Assembly: GCA_030248295.1 (NCBI GenBank)
Contig: JASANH010000126.1
Coordinates: 1 to 64,000 of the forward strand
Source of the DNA: Mesodorylaimus sp. YZB2_4
Taxonomy: Eukaryota; Nematoda; Enoplea; Dorylaimida; Dorylaimidae
Direction of reading: 5' to 3'
Length of the DNA stretch: 64,000 nt
Part shown: one piece after another, positions 11,930-23,415 of the stretch
How the letters are laid out: each line of letters opens with the position of its first letter
Numbering within the stretch: the first letter of the stretch is position 1
Position numbers and translations under genes: made by a program
The notes under the pieces: model-generated
What the model was told of the DNA's origin: nothing
Seen by the model: only the letters and a program-made list of their open reading frames with translations
Databases searched by the model: none

Positions 11930-14585
11930 AAATGCATTTGCGTCCCGGAAATGCATTTCGCTCTAAACAAGCTGGTTTCGATCAAAGTGATGCGCCATGC
12001 CGGTGGGAATATACTCATGGCTGCTGTACAGTATACGCCTACTCATCGTTAACCACGTACTTCCGTAATTGTCTAGCCAGTGGTTTTCCACGAGGCACAA
12101 TAGTACAGCAGGAGACACAATCGGAAAAAACTTTGATACGTCACTAATCGCGATTGCAACACAGAATGAAAGAGTTCTTTTAAAACATTGTGGTTCACGA
12201 GTTGACTGCTCGTTCCGTACTGAGCAGGCGTGAACCTGAAAATGGTCTGCGGTAAACACAATCTCCGCTGCCCCACCCTCTCTGACAATGAGTGCACGTA
12301 TCGTTAAATGAACAGTGTCTTACAGGACAGAAAGTTTGGGTTTACTGGTGGGTTACGCTAACACCTACGTACAATACGTCGAAACCACTTATTCCGTCAA
12401 CAAGTGTGCAGTTTTGGCCATTAAGAATGAATTTCGCGATGGTTGTCATTCGGTCTTCGGACGAATACCAAGGAAACACTTACCAACAACTCTAACAAAG
12501 CATCATCACAAAAAAATAATCACTGTTCCTGCTGGTACTGCAGGGTAGTCTCCAGCTCCTTTCACTCTGCATACTTGTCTTCCCATCAGATAAACATTTT
12601 TTCACCGAACGAGCAGCAGTAACTTTTTGCCATAGTCTATATCCAGGTCTGGCAACGGGCTCGATGGTGACCCAAACCAAGCCCTAAAATTTGGGTGTAG
12701 AATTCAAATTAAACCGCAAAACGGAGCTGTTTAAAAAGATTGGCAAACCCGTAAAAGCCTGTTCGCACAGTAAAGTGTCATCAAACACTACTGAACAATG
12801 CTGAATGACATGCCAGAACCCAGTTAACAAAGAGTTTCCGTCTGATACACAAGGTCTGTAGAAATGGCGAATGGGCAGAGGACTGCAGTAGACGTCAAGT
12901 CTCTGCCCGTCAGAATAGGTAGTCGTAGTGTAGAAGTGGTATATAATTTGTTCATACTTAAATTTGATATAAAAAACTCGAAATTGTCTCAATCACAGCC
13001 TCAAAGGGAGCGCACTGAATGTCTACCAAGGACTGATATTTTGCTCGAGTTTAATGCGGATACTGCTAAAGAGCAGAGATTTCAAAGGTAAAAAACTTGT
13101 CATAATTTGCTCACCCCACAAAAAGGAAGCGTGTCGTGGTTTAAGCCGCACAAGCCAATCATGTCATCCAGTGAATCTTCAGTACCATGTCCGCCAGCTA
13201 TCGCACTATAGCACATGACAATGTCGGAATTCCTGCATCCTTGTAATCGCACTAAGGTGTGCGACACAAGAGCAACAATTGCTACTGTATTTGTCCCCAC
13301 TCACAATCAGATTAATCTTGGTTTTCGCAAACTGGCGGCACACAGTGTAAGGTGAGGAGTGTGGGAAAGAGAAGCAACGATGCAATCTTGCTTGTCACGG
13401 GAGTGAATATTTTTCCAGTTGACTCATTTTTATGGGATATCATCGATGCGTCTGCTGTCAAATGACAACTTGACCTCGAGGTAACTGTGTGATGCAGCTG
13501 ATTGTGTATCAGCAGATCCTTGACGTCTGTGTACGCTCAAAGATACTATAGACCTGGCCCGGAAGATGGCATGTTGTTGTGATCAACTAAAGCCTTCTGT
13601 CCGTTTTCCCGCGGGCGTGGGGCTGGCCAGAAACACGTCGGCACCCCAGTCACTGACTGGGTGACTGTGATGCCGACGTGTTTCTGGCCGGTAGCAGCCA
13701 GCCTGCTAGGATAGATACCGGCCTGATGGCCCTAGCTAACCCATCTCATAGGTACTATGGTGCTAGTGACCGCCTTGAACATTCTGCCCCATTAAGGCCA
13801 TTCTTCTCCGCTAGCTGCCGACCTGGGAGCAATGAAGTACAAGAGCTCACAGCGCTGAGATTCAAGAAATGGCCCAATTCTCACCAAAATACTCTCGGTT
13901 GTTCTCTTATTTTGTCAAGCCAGTGATGGCTCTAAAATGTGGTCATTCTAGATTCATAAGTACATGCACAATACATACGTCTGACAAGACCCGAATCCGT
14001 TCTCTCTAGTGAATTGCATGTTTCCAGTTTGGTCGCTCGATGGAATTAGAAGTTTTAAAGCGAAAATACCCGCGGGCAGATCACATTCTCGGTCTTTTGT
14101 GTTCCGAGCAGAACAGGTACCGTGTTGAATATTTATTGAGTGTTTGTGCTCTCCATCATGTCACAATGCGTAATGCAGCGTTCGCAATCTGAGAGCATAG
14201 TGTTTTAGGATCTACGATAAAATAAGTTCTCTGCATTTTTGTGTCCACCGTGGTAGCGAAAATCATAATTTTGTCTTCCAGAATGGCGGGTGTTCATGGG
14301 AGGCGAGCAGGAAGACTCAAATAGAGAGAAGGTACCTTCAGAGCGATGGTACTCTATGTACTCAGGATATACCAGACTCTTTTAACAAAAAAAATAAACA
14401 TTCCAACACCCACGAAATCTCATGCTCTTGGTATCCGTTAGCTCTGCAAAAATAAGATGGCTGCTAGGAAACTGTTTCCTCGCTCCCTAAAGTACGAGTA
14501 TCAAAAGCAATACATTCTTGATATTCTAGGAATAAGTCCCGTGTGCTCACAAATATTGAAACACCTGAGCATGAATTCTACAGTA
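11930..14585. other. gap with weak coding signals and one strong palindrome
   Basis: No gene could be modelled. Two minus-strand stretches look faintly exon-like: about 13,130-13,235, with a donor GTGAGC after a Cys/Gly-rich segment (DDMIGLCGLNHDTLPFC), and about 12,690-12,920, a Cys-containing frame. They could belong to an unrecognised spliced gene but no phase-consistent chain was found. The hairpin at 13,625-13,689 is listed separately. Confidence 0.3.
13625..13689. repeat. 65-bp near-palindrome with 19-bp perfect arms
   Basis: GGCCAGAAACACGTCGGCA at 13625-13643 is exactly complementary to 13671-13689. The 27-nt spacer contains a second perfect hairpin (CCCAGTCA, one base, TGACTGGG). It would extrude a cruciform or fold into a strong RNA hairpin. 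It may be a minute foldback element or MITE relic. Confidence 0.8.
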
Positions 14586-15113
14586 CTACCGCGTTTCAGC
14601 CTTCTCACCATCCGTCACAACTATGGAAATCTTGGCGCTATTTCTCGTCTTATTGATAGGATTGCTCTGCACTTCTACCGAGTCGTTCCCAGCCGTTCTG
14701 TTTTTAATACTACTTAAACGAGCCAATTGTGCATCTGTTAACGAAATCTGACCTTCACTAGCTCTCAGTCGAGCGATATCGCCCTGAGAGCGGTACTTGT
14801 GACCAGGAGGGGGTGGTTCCAACTCGAACTTTGAAATGTGCTCCATCGTCTCGGCCACAGTTTCGCTTGTTGATTTAGTAGCAGTCTTTGGTAGAGCGAA
14901 TCCGATTCTCTGGCTCATTGATTTAAACAAATCATCCCACAGCACGTAGCCCTTTTCGTTGGCTAGCTCACATTCGGCCATGGCCACCGCGGTCGGTGTG
15001 TCGGGACAGCTCTTGACTCTTTTAAACCGTCCTGGAAGAGCCGGCGGCTCGCGTTCGAAGATATCCGGCACTTTTGGACGAATCCATTCTCCCATTGGAT
15101 CATTGTAGGCCAT
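14586..15113 (-). CDS. MAYND-family protein, copy 4, long form (175 aa)
   Basis: Single exon from the ATG at 15113, beginning MAYNDPMGEWIRPKVPDIF. After the family's N-terminal motif it diverges and is more than twice as long as its paralogues. It has a Pro-rich segment (ELEPPPPGHKYR) and a short helical stretch (ISLTDAQLARLSSI), and is charged and probably intracellular. No known domain is recognised. A TATA box lies 95 bp upstream. It may be the ancestral form, with the shorter copies truncated, or a fusion of the family N-terminus to another sequence. Confidence 0.6.
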   Translation of the reverse strand: MAYNDPMGEWIRPKVPDIFEREPPALPGRFKRVKSCPDTPTAVAMAECELANEKGYVLWDDLFKSMSQRIGFALPKTATKSTSETVAETMEHISKFELEPPPPGHKYRSQGDIARLRASEGQISLTDAQLARLSSIKNRTAGNDSVEVQSNPINKTRNSAKISIVVTDGEKAETR

Positions 15114-15207
15114 AATGATTAAATGATTCAAATAAGGAAAAGCTTTTTAAAGGCGTAATAAAAATACCTTTCAGTATTCTCTGTCTCAGACACACAGGAG
15201 CCCGTGA

Positions 15208-15216
15208 CTTATAAAG
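15208..15216 (-). promoter_or_regulatory. TATA box of MAYND copy 4
   Basis: CTTTATAAG on the minus strand, 95 bp upstream of the ATG at 15113. Confidence 0.5.
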
Positions 15217-16689
15217 AGTCGTGCGACCACTGTTGACGTAGATACTCCCCAGATCGACTACCTTCAACGAATGTATGACTGTACGTACTACACTTGAATG
15301 TTCCCACGTACATGTGGGTTGTAAAATGAGGCGCTGTCGCAATTCAACTCCGCCATGTAGGAAAAGACCCGGGCGAAACTGGTTGCTGGAGGCATTCGGG
15401 TTGTTTTCGTTTTCCCGAACGATTTTGCTAAAGACTGTTTGCCATCAACTGGCATACCCAACTACTTGGGCAGTTTGGAAACGGGAGTGTACATATTGGA
15501 GACTTCCGACTTCTGTTTCAGGGGTTCGGCGAATGAGGCATGAGAGAGTCTAGTGCCGTTTGAATGTATGCGTTTAATATGAAAAATGATCTTCATATCT
15601 GTGACGTCATTTCGAGATTTTGAAGATGAGGCACAGACGTCACATGTGAGAAAAGGCCAATTATAATTGCCTTAATGAGTATTGGAGTGAATGAGTTCAC
15701 GAGAGTTGAGTGATTCATTGCCTTATGATGTTCGCTTGCTTTCAATTGGTGAAGAGAAATGTTTATTTGAAACTGTTCCACAAAACATTGCCAGGAACTA
15801 GGAGCACGGTGCGTACTATTACATTACACACATGGACTGCCTTCGGCGTTGATCAATATCAGAGAGCCCGTAGTAAATACGTATCGGATGATAATGCTTC
15901 GCAAACGCCCCACAACACCTGCTTATACACAAGCACGCTTACATGTTGCGTGTGAAGCTTTTACTTTGACAAATTCCACAAGTTTTTGTTCCCTTGGCTG
16001 TTAAATGAGCGATATCATTTTGTGGCCCTGACATAAGCGAGAACTAACACGATTCACTGAACGGTGCACAAATATAGCGTTACCATAACATTGTGAATGC
16101 CATGAGCTAAAGAACTGGCACAGTTTTGCTCGCTTCCTACGATCAAAAAGACTAGTCCATCCAGATTTCAAGAGCTTCGTCATATGGCCGGTAAAATCAT
16201 GTAGGTAAAGTCTCAGTGCATATTAGTTAACACGCTCCTATTGGTCAATATCCGATTTTATCCGAAACAGAGTCCGTGTCAACAGAGTGTAAGTAATCAG
16301 CGGACTCAGGAAGACGAGCCTTCAGATCAGAGCTTTACTCGAACACTGCACACATGCTCATAAGTTCGCACCATTTAGTACACAGACTGGCATGCTATTC
16401 CAACCTAGTCCAAACAAACATCTTCTCACGCCATCCTGATCTTTCTTACCCAAGGCACATTCCAACCATAACCTTTCATCTAATACCTTGTGCTACAAGA
16501 GCATATTCAGATTAGTACGCCAACACTCGTTATCCTGACGATGTTGTAATTTGTGAGTGCGTCTGTGCGTCTGAGTCTGTGCGGTTACAATAATCTCCCC
16601 TCCACATATGAACTCAAGAAACTACCTCAGACGAAATAGTATGGCAAGGACACATTTTTCACGTGGTCATGGCAAAGAAACAAGAAAAG

Positions 16690-16860
16690 TTGCCGAGGTG
16701 GTGCAGCGGTTCGGCATTGTTCTCCCCATATTGCTTGGGAGCAAGTGGCTGTACTCGTCCCGGGATCGACCCCCGGTGACGGAGGCCGATTTTCAAACCA
16801 TAAGCCCTCGCTGACCTTGCACACCAGGCCGTTGGTGACTTACCCGGTACCCCCAAGTTG
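16690..16860 (+). repeat. tRNA-derived SINE, family A
   Basis: The head resembles a tRNA gene, with an A-box-like GGTGGTGCAGCGGTTCGG and a B-box-like GGGATCGACCCCC. The body from 16798 (AACCATAAGCCCTCG, then TGACCTTGCAC) recurs at 41431-41475, inside an ATP-citrate lyase intron. The rest of 15,220-17,286 shows no supported gene. Confidence 0.6.
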
Positions 16861-17286
16861 CTTCGAGTGGAGAGCCAGCAAATCGATAGCGGGTGGACAA
16901 CTGCAGGATGCGAGCAAATATTAAATTCTCAGATCATTTTTGTATATTAAGTAACTGGCGCGAAATTTAAATTTGATATGGACCCTTGTGTATTTTTCCA
17001 GCGAAGAAAATGCGGTTCGCTTGCAGATATAAGAGCCCGATTTGAGTACAAGGCCAAGCATATCCTAGTTTTCGTGTTCCTGTGATTTCCAACTCTGTTG
17101 TTACTCGTACAAGAGCAACTGACCGAAATAAGCGAAATCAATAGGAAATTATTCGAAATAAATACGATAGCAGTCTCTCTGATATTAGCACATAAATATA
17201 TCATACCGCCAGCAATCAGAGCTGCTATTGTATGTGTAATAATCGCAGCTTCATGGAGCGAATCATGGACTTGTATGTGTTTCCTT

Positions 17287-20200
17287 CTATAAAATATGTG
17301 TTCTGATCTTTCTCTGCGGCTTCAGCGAGCTCACATCTCCTCCGTTCACACTGTAGCCCCGGCCAGTGATGAAAGCATTGTGCTGCGACTTTTGTCTAGA
17401 GAATATTGACCTTCTTGGTTTGGACAATACTCCACTGCTCGAGTCGAGCAAGGCTGACAAGAGACTATCTTTTCTGAGAAGTCGCGACCTCGCAGCTGCG
17501 AAACTTTCTCTGCGCTCATGCGAATGATGGGTGGACGGTGCTTCTGAATTATGCATCGAATGACGTCGATCATTAGCCCTGTGGGAGGGTGATGAATTGG
17601 CCGAGTCGCGAAGAGGGGCGGGTTTCGACGAATATGCTTGATCATCTACTCGACCACTCGTCAACCCACTACTATTCCTCGAGGACACTGGCGCGCTGGC
17701 TGATGACTCGCGCCCAGGGTGACTGGAATTGGTGGTTGGTTGATTATCGATTTGCTCAAAGTCGTCATCACTTGCACGTACGTCGCCAGTAAATGGATCG
17801 TCGTAGATATGCTGAAACGACTTCATTCCGCTGTATAATTTAGCTGCAATGAACTTTTCAGGGCTTACTTCTTTTTTTCTGGCTTCAGCTTTCAACCAGT
17901 CGATGTAGCCATCAATATGATCACGCTGTTGCTGTAGATCGGCAAGTTTCCGCATCAGGTACTCGCAAGATTGCGTGATGTTTGATTTAGGTTGATTCGA
18001 AATCGCGTGAGGAATGACGCTGCCCGATTGTGGCGGGGTGTCCTGAAAAGATGCTGTTCAAATCACAAACCAGCTTTGGTTCCGGCGTAAGAGCCTGACC
18101 AACTCATAGTCCAGCATCGGCCGATCCGCCGATCCAGGGGTGGATCCGTTCCCGATCTGATCCGACTGCTGGATCGGCAACTAAACTTTTCGCCTTTTTT
18201 CTGCTGGAAAATGATAAAGTGTTGCATACTATGATGAGAAAGTCCCGTTTCTCAAATCAACATTTTTTGGGCGATCGTCATGTCTCCCGTGTCTCTGGAG
18301 TGGTCTGATAGAGTTACAGCGAAGAAACAGGCCAGGTTGATGAAAACTCAATGCCAATGACGTCATCCCCACCAATCTTGTATTTTATGAAGCGGATCGG
18401 CCGGATCGGATCGGGATCGGGATCCAGACCTAGGGTCGGATCGGTCGATGCTGGCTCATACTCAAGAGGTCAATGCAGCAACAGTACCTTAATTACATTA
18501 TCTGATTGCTGCGCATAATTGAGCATGACAGGTTTGTCGTTGCACACTGTCCATCGCCTGCTCTGCTCCAGCGACAGCGCATCGGATGATGCTGGGTGAT
18601 GAAATGTTTCGATTTTCCTGCCTAAATACTTCTAATATTAATTTATCTTGGCTATTTCAATCTTGTATCTTACCATCAGGTAGCACAATGTAATCAAATC
18701 CATGCAAATTAAGAGTAAAGTAAAGGTCTTGCAAATGAACCCTCTGTCGCTGATATTCTTTGTGAAGAGCCTAGAATAGAGCCAACTAGAGCAAACGTAT
18801 TTCACGAAGGCTTGTTCATACCGCATTGTGTAACTCGAGTCGTCTAAAATCTGTGATCATCAAAACTCGTTCATCCGCAAGTCGATGAAGGAATGCGCGC
18901 AACTGATCATTTTCCAATTGCTGAAAAAGCGTCTTGATTAAATTTTCTAAAGACAACTACAAAATTGAAAACGCCCACCGCTATTTGATTTTGATTGGAC
19001 TATAAAGCTTAGGCCTAGGAGCCTAGGATCGTAGGATCTAAAGACCTATTCAAGGATCGCTTTTGTATACTGTACACATGGATCGCGTTTCAGGTAGCTA
19101 ACGACGTGGCGCTCTGCTGGAAAAATCGAATAGTTAAATCCAACCTCCAAGTCTCTCGATCTGATGATGTCTGATGCATGCAGGGTCGGGGTATTGCTTC
19201 GTCTCAGATACAGTTGGACTCGCGCACAGACGGGACCCTCTGCACCCTCCACGCACAGATGTACTTCATGCTTACAGCTGTTGTCAGGAGGGCCCGCAAC
19301 TCATCCATACGCTGCATAAATCGTAGCTGCTCTTTCTCCATGATCCTAATCCGCGTTTGGTAATTATGCTCGCTAAGAGTGAGCCGATGTGTCAGTGATT
19401 CAAGATCACTCAAAATGTGCCCTTCCTGCTGGTTTTTCAGACGTTCTGATTGTTGATCGCAGCGAATGATTTCATTTTCACTTCGAGGCTGTACTAGTAA
19501 ATGCTTGCAACTCTCCTCTTTTGGGCTACGGTGATCGTCCATCTAAAACGAGCATGAGTACCCAGAAATATTTTCAAGAACACGAAGCTGGGTTACTGAA
19601 TGAGGATCTTTTGGAGTCGCGTCGTTGAAATCGCGTCTGGTAGTGACACTGTTTTGAGATCGATGAAGATTTCGAGATGGCAAGAGGTCAGAAGGATGCA
19701 GGGAAAAATTGCTGTTCATTATTGGAATGCGGTCAGGCGCGAAAAGATGCTAGAAATAAAAAGAATCACCTTAAATTCATGTTCAGTACAACCACGGGAT
19801 ACAGGCTGTCCAATGTCAAATAATTTAGTTAATTTCAACTCCTATAACGTTTGGGTACCTGCGAAATAGTCTAGATCCCCTGCGTGGCAACCGCACTCCA
19901 GAATTTGATAGCCTGAGGCACACATGGGCATGGAAAACAACGCACCCTGTTTAGGGCATAATATCTCGTGAATTAATTAAGAGTTTGCCGCCAAAAAAAG
20001 AGATTTCAGCTAGTTCTTAAAAGCTTTGCTGGAATTCGAATTTTTTGGGTGTTTTGACACGAAATGGTAAAAACGTCTACTAAAGAGCGCGGGATCGTCT
20101 GAAAACTGTGAAGCTACACAAACGATTTCGGGATGCTACGAAAGCGCGACACCAACGGGGATATCTGGCAGGACTACGATGCATGGGAAGGAAAAGTGGT

Positions 20201-21959
20201 TCATTTATTACTCTGTTTTCTACGAGCCCAGGTATTTCAGAGAACATTTTTTGCCATTTTCTGTCAAACCACCCCTGTTTCTGTCAAATTCATAAATCTC
20301 TCCTAAAATTCACCGTCTGTTTTTTCGTGTCAAACTTACGATTTAGTCTTTTGCGAGGTCCAGCTCCTAAAGATGGAACAAAAATCCCATTGGATATCCG
20401 ACCGTCAACACTTGACGTCATCGTGCCTCTAAAGGGGGGCGGGCTGGGGGTCAAATCCAAGATTCAATCTTCCTGCGTTAGAGCGTGCTCTCAAGTGTAA
20501 CGCATGCGGGTGCATTCTGTAACTCGTGGCTTGCTCACGATCAGAGACGCGGAAATGTCATCTTTGCTTCTCTCGTCGACGACCCCTTACCTCTGCTCGA
20601 TCATTCTGGCCTTCACACACAAATTCAGCCCGAATAAAACGATTCGCACAATTTGGGATATTCCACAAATCCACTTGGTTTTGAATTTCCAGATTACCAA
20701 ACTGCAAATCTAAAAAGAATAAAAATTGGACGAGCTACTGGCAAGGAGCCGGTGTTGCTGGATCTAGCTAGCACAAAATGAGCTGCTTCTACATTTGGGT
20801 TATTTAGAAACCACATAATTTTATATATTTCATAACAAAACGCAAGACTTCTTAGGTGATTGAAAAATGCTCCCAGACTCCCCACTCGTCGATACTCCTC
20901 CGAGGACGCTCCTATGATGAAAGAAAGTAAACTATTTCGCCACTGAAATTGGTTCTTGATGGGAAAAGGACGAAAGCTATTAGAATATTAACCCACACAA
21001 ATAACATTGATTAAATAAAAGTCCAGTCTGGCTCTTCTCGTCTCTGCATCTACCAAGGGCAGTAACCAGGACCTGCGTGCCCAAGCATAGAAACATATTT
21101 CGACTGGAATAACATAGAATATAGAGCAAGCTGGGGCAAGATATCTCCATGAACAAATGCATAATTTGTCACCAGACAGGCTAGTTTCTCTCCTCCACTC
21201 TGGTCCTAAATTTTCCATGCAATAGGGACCAGGAAAGAGGGCATTCGAAAAAGAGGATAGCTTACCGAAATCTATCATTCCAGGAATATCACTTGTGTAG
21301 GATGGCTGGAAACAATGGGACCTTCGCGCCATATTTAGCGGCCCAGACTCGGATACATTGACGGTAGTCATGGCGGCTAAGGTATGTCGATATTGGTGAT
21401 GGGAAAACGGGTTTTCGTAGATGTCCATAAATGGTGCGGCGAGAGTAAGTTCTTGACTAGCCCTCGAGTTGTACTCAACAGTTTTCACTCCGAAAAAGCT
21501 ACTGGCGCCGAGGACTGCGTTAAATGCGTGCGAGATGAAGGCAAATTGGAAAGTGTAAGCGTTTCCATGGTTTTGCCATAGAGGAGCCTGAAATAGCCGT
21601 GCTCACTTTTAGCTTGTTATTATAATTTTCCAGCGCCTTAGACGGCTGCCAATTTATGGTGAAGGGCTTACTTCAATCGAGTACGTATGAAAGACCAGCG
21701 TGTAAAGAAATGAACGACCATTTCTTTGGCGTCTCAGAGGCGGCGGCGCCTTTTTGTAGGCAATAAATTGTTCCGGACGCGTCCATTTGGCAGGAAATAA
21801 TCCGATCCAATCATCCGAACTTACAACTAAGCCATCGGCATAATCGAATGCCACGAGTATGTCCTCGCCGTAAACGTAAGCTGGCAGGAGTTCGCGGAAA
21901 CGAACCAAGGCGGGCATACGGCCAGGAGTACATTCACTGCCATACGAAGCAGTGGCCAT
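17287..21959 (-). CDS. SKICH plus coiled-coil protein, CALCOCO/TAX1BP1-like
   Basis: Likely selective-autophagy adaptor. Exons (complement): 21672-21959, 21266-21587, 20886-20911 (micro-exon, tentative), 19276-19542, 18822-18920, 18674-18749, 18488-18621, 17287-18042; in phase, about 655 aa. Residues about 13-135 form a SKICH domain across exons 1-2, recognisable from DDWIGLFPAKW and, later, YTFQF and LGASSFFG. Residues about 215-335 are heptad-rich coiled coil. Near residue 495 SDDDFEQID is a textbook LC3-interacting region, with three acidic residues before F-x-x-I. The C-terminal third is Ser/His/Arg-rich and presumably disordered. The C-terminal zinc fingers of vertebrate TAX1BP1/NDP52 are not seen. 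A GATCC-rich foldback element sits in the last intron. The start is the first ATG after a TATA box (22073-22080). Confidence 0.72.
18104..18460. repeat. foldback element with GATCC-rich inverted ends
   Basis: Inside the last intron of the SKICH gene. The left end contains CCAGCATCGGCCGATCC and the right end its near-complement GGATCGGTCGATGCTGG, each bordered by more GATCC/GGATCG units. About 200 bp of unrelated sequence lies between. The layout is that of a non-autonomous MITE with subterminal simple repeats. Confidence 0.6.
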
Positions 21960-22072
21960 TCTTGGAGGAGCACGCTGAGCAGGTGGCCAAGTGTGATAAG
22001 CTATTCGAGACAAGTCCTTCCAGTGGTCGCCTGCTTAATAACACAGCGCCAATTTACTCGCACCATCCGCTT

Positions 22073-22080
22073 TATAAAAA
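22073..22080 (-). promoter_or_regulatory. TATA box of the SKICH/coiled-coil gene
   Basis: TTATAAAG on the minus strand, about 115 bp before the chosen ATG at 21959. It supports a start there rather than further upstream. Confidence 0.45.
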
Positions 22081-22589
22081 TGAGGAAGGAAAAGAATAAT
22101 AAAAAACAAAATTTTCATTTTCCGAATGACGTCTAGTCTGCACCGAGGTATCGATAGCGTTGTTGATAGCAAGAGAGAAACTAGCCATTAGACTGTCCTT
22201 CTCTGCTTCTGCAAAATAGGCTAGTTCCTCGCTAGCACAGAGTCCGTATTGACGGCAGTATGCTCGTCTCTTATCGAGCTCTAACCGTCCCAAAGCAATC
22301 GTTCACGTAAATTTCAATAGCTTCCCGACCATTATTACCAACGCTTACTCGTCGCTCGGCAATTCCCATCCGACACGGCCTATGTCTTCATCATTTCCCC
22401 ATAAAGGCTCGCTTTCTAACTGAACATTCCGTCTGTCAGAAGTTCTTGAATTCCCCGCATAGGCGGAATGATAAAAATATCCAGCACCCATAAGGCCTCT
22501 TGTTTTTCAGAAATCATTACCTGGTTGTTAATTATAAAAACGTTGTAGTTTCCAAGGCGGAGAGCTTATGACTTTTAATAAAGCATCCA

Positions 22590-22725
22590 GCGAAACGTTA
22601 TTTTCGAGGAACACTACCAGCTCTAGCACTTATTTTTAATTAATGTATATGTTCATTTGCAAACCTCAAACGTCGACGATTTCAAAAAATGGGCCTAATG
22701 AATACAGTTATTATAAGGGGGTATC
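22590..22725 (+). repeat. dispersed repeat R1, copy a
   Basis: Diverged direct copy of 25160-25290. Shared landmarks in order: GG.ACACTA.CAGC, CACTTA/C, TGTATATG, TTTG.AA.CCT, and GGGCC.AATGAATA. The family is unknown. Confidence 0.55.
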
Positions 22726-23074
22726 GATTTATTTGTCTGGAAGCTACAGTACGCAAATCAAATGCAATTTTCTTAGCATGCGAAAAAAGGGAATTTTAAA
22801 GCAGGATTGGTTAAATCTTGTCTCTTGTGAACAGACCCTACTCGCTCTTAGATCTGCTAAGGTTTTTAAAAAATTATTTGACTACTATTGTGGGAAATCT
22901 GAAGGAATGATATTGCATGTACTGAGGATAATTAAGAAATAATAAAAGATGAAGATTGGCGTGCGTAAGATGTCTCCATCTCATATTTTCTCACAGTCAC
23001 CTTTTCACCAACGCCACCACGTTCTGAGGATTTATGAATGGTTTTTATCGCGAGGAACTTCAACTACTTATTAA

Positions 23075-23155
23075 AACGAGTTCGGGTCAACCCGACCCGA
23101 AATTTCGGGTCAGGGACTTTCGGGTCTGGTCGGGTTGAACACGACCTGATCCGGT
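23075..23155. repeat. GGGTC/GACCC short inverted repeat cluster
   Basis: Palindromic pentamer-type repeat (CGGGTCAACCCGACCCG, then TTTCGGGTC and CGGGTTG). It is built like the GATCC-rich elements but with a different unit. Confidence 0.6.
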
Positions 23156-23415
23156 GTCTATACACAAGTGCAAATTAAATCCCTTTGAATGTTCACGTTT
23201 TCGCTAACTTATTTCAGGTTCATGCTTTATTCTTATCCAAAGCAGGGAGCAATCTAAGGATACCGAACATAGTCGATTGCGGCGGCGAAGCCGCAAAACC
23301 GCCTTTCGAAAGACGTGTGTGCACCAGTTTATAATTAGGCCTTTACAGGTAAATTTCTGGAATACAGAAAAAGATCGCGACAATTTTTGTAATTCAACTT
23401 TTAAAACCTATTACA
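23155..23415. repeat. dispersed repeat R2, copy a
   Basis: Shares two blocks with 28283-28790: TTTGAATGTTCAC through CATGCTTTATTCTTATCCAAA and GAGCAATCTA; then ACAGGTAAATTTCT.G.ATACAG. In the second copy the blocks are separated by a minus-strand SINE head. Confidence 0.6.

Noticed and set aside
17346-17645. 99-codon minus frame inside the SKICH gene's last exon
   Set aside because: Overlaps the well-supported coding frame in another phase.
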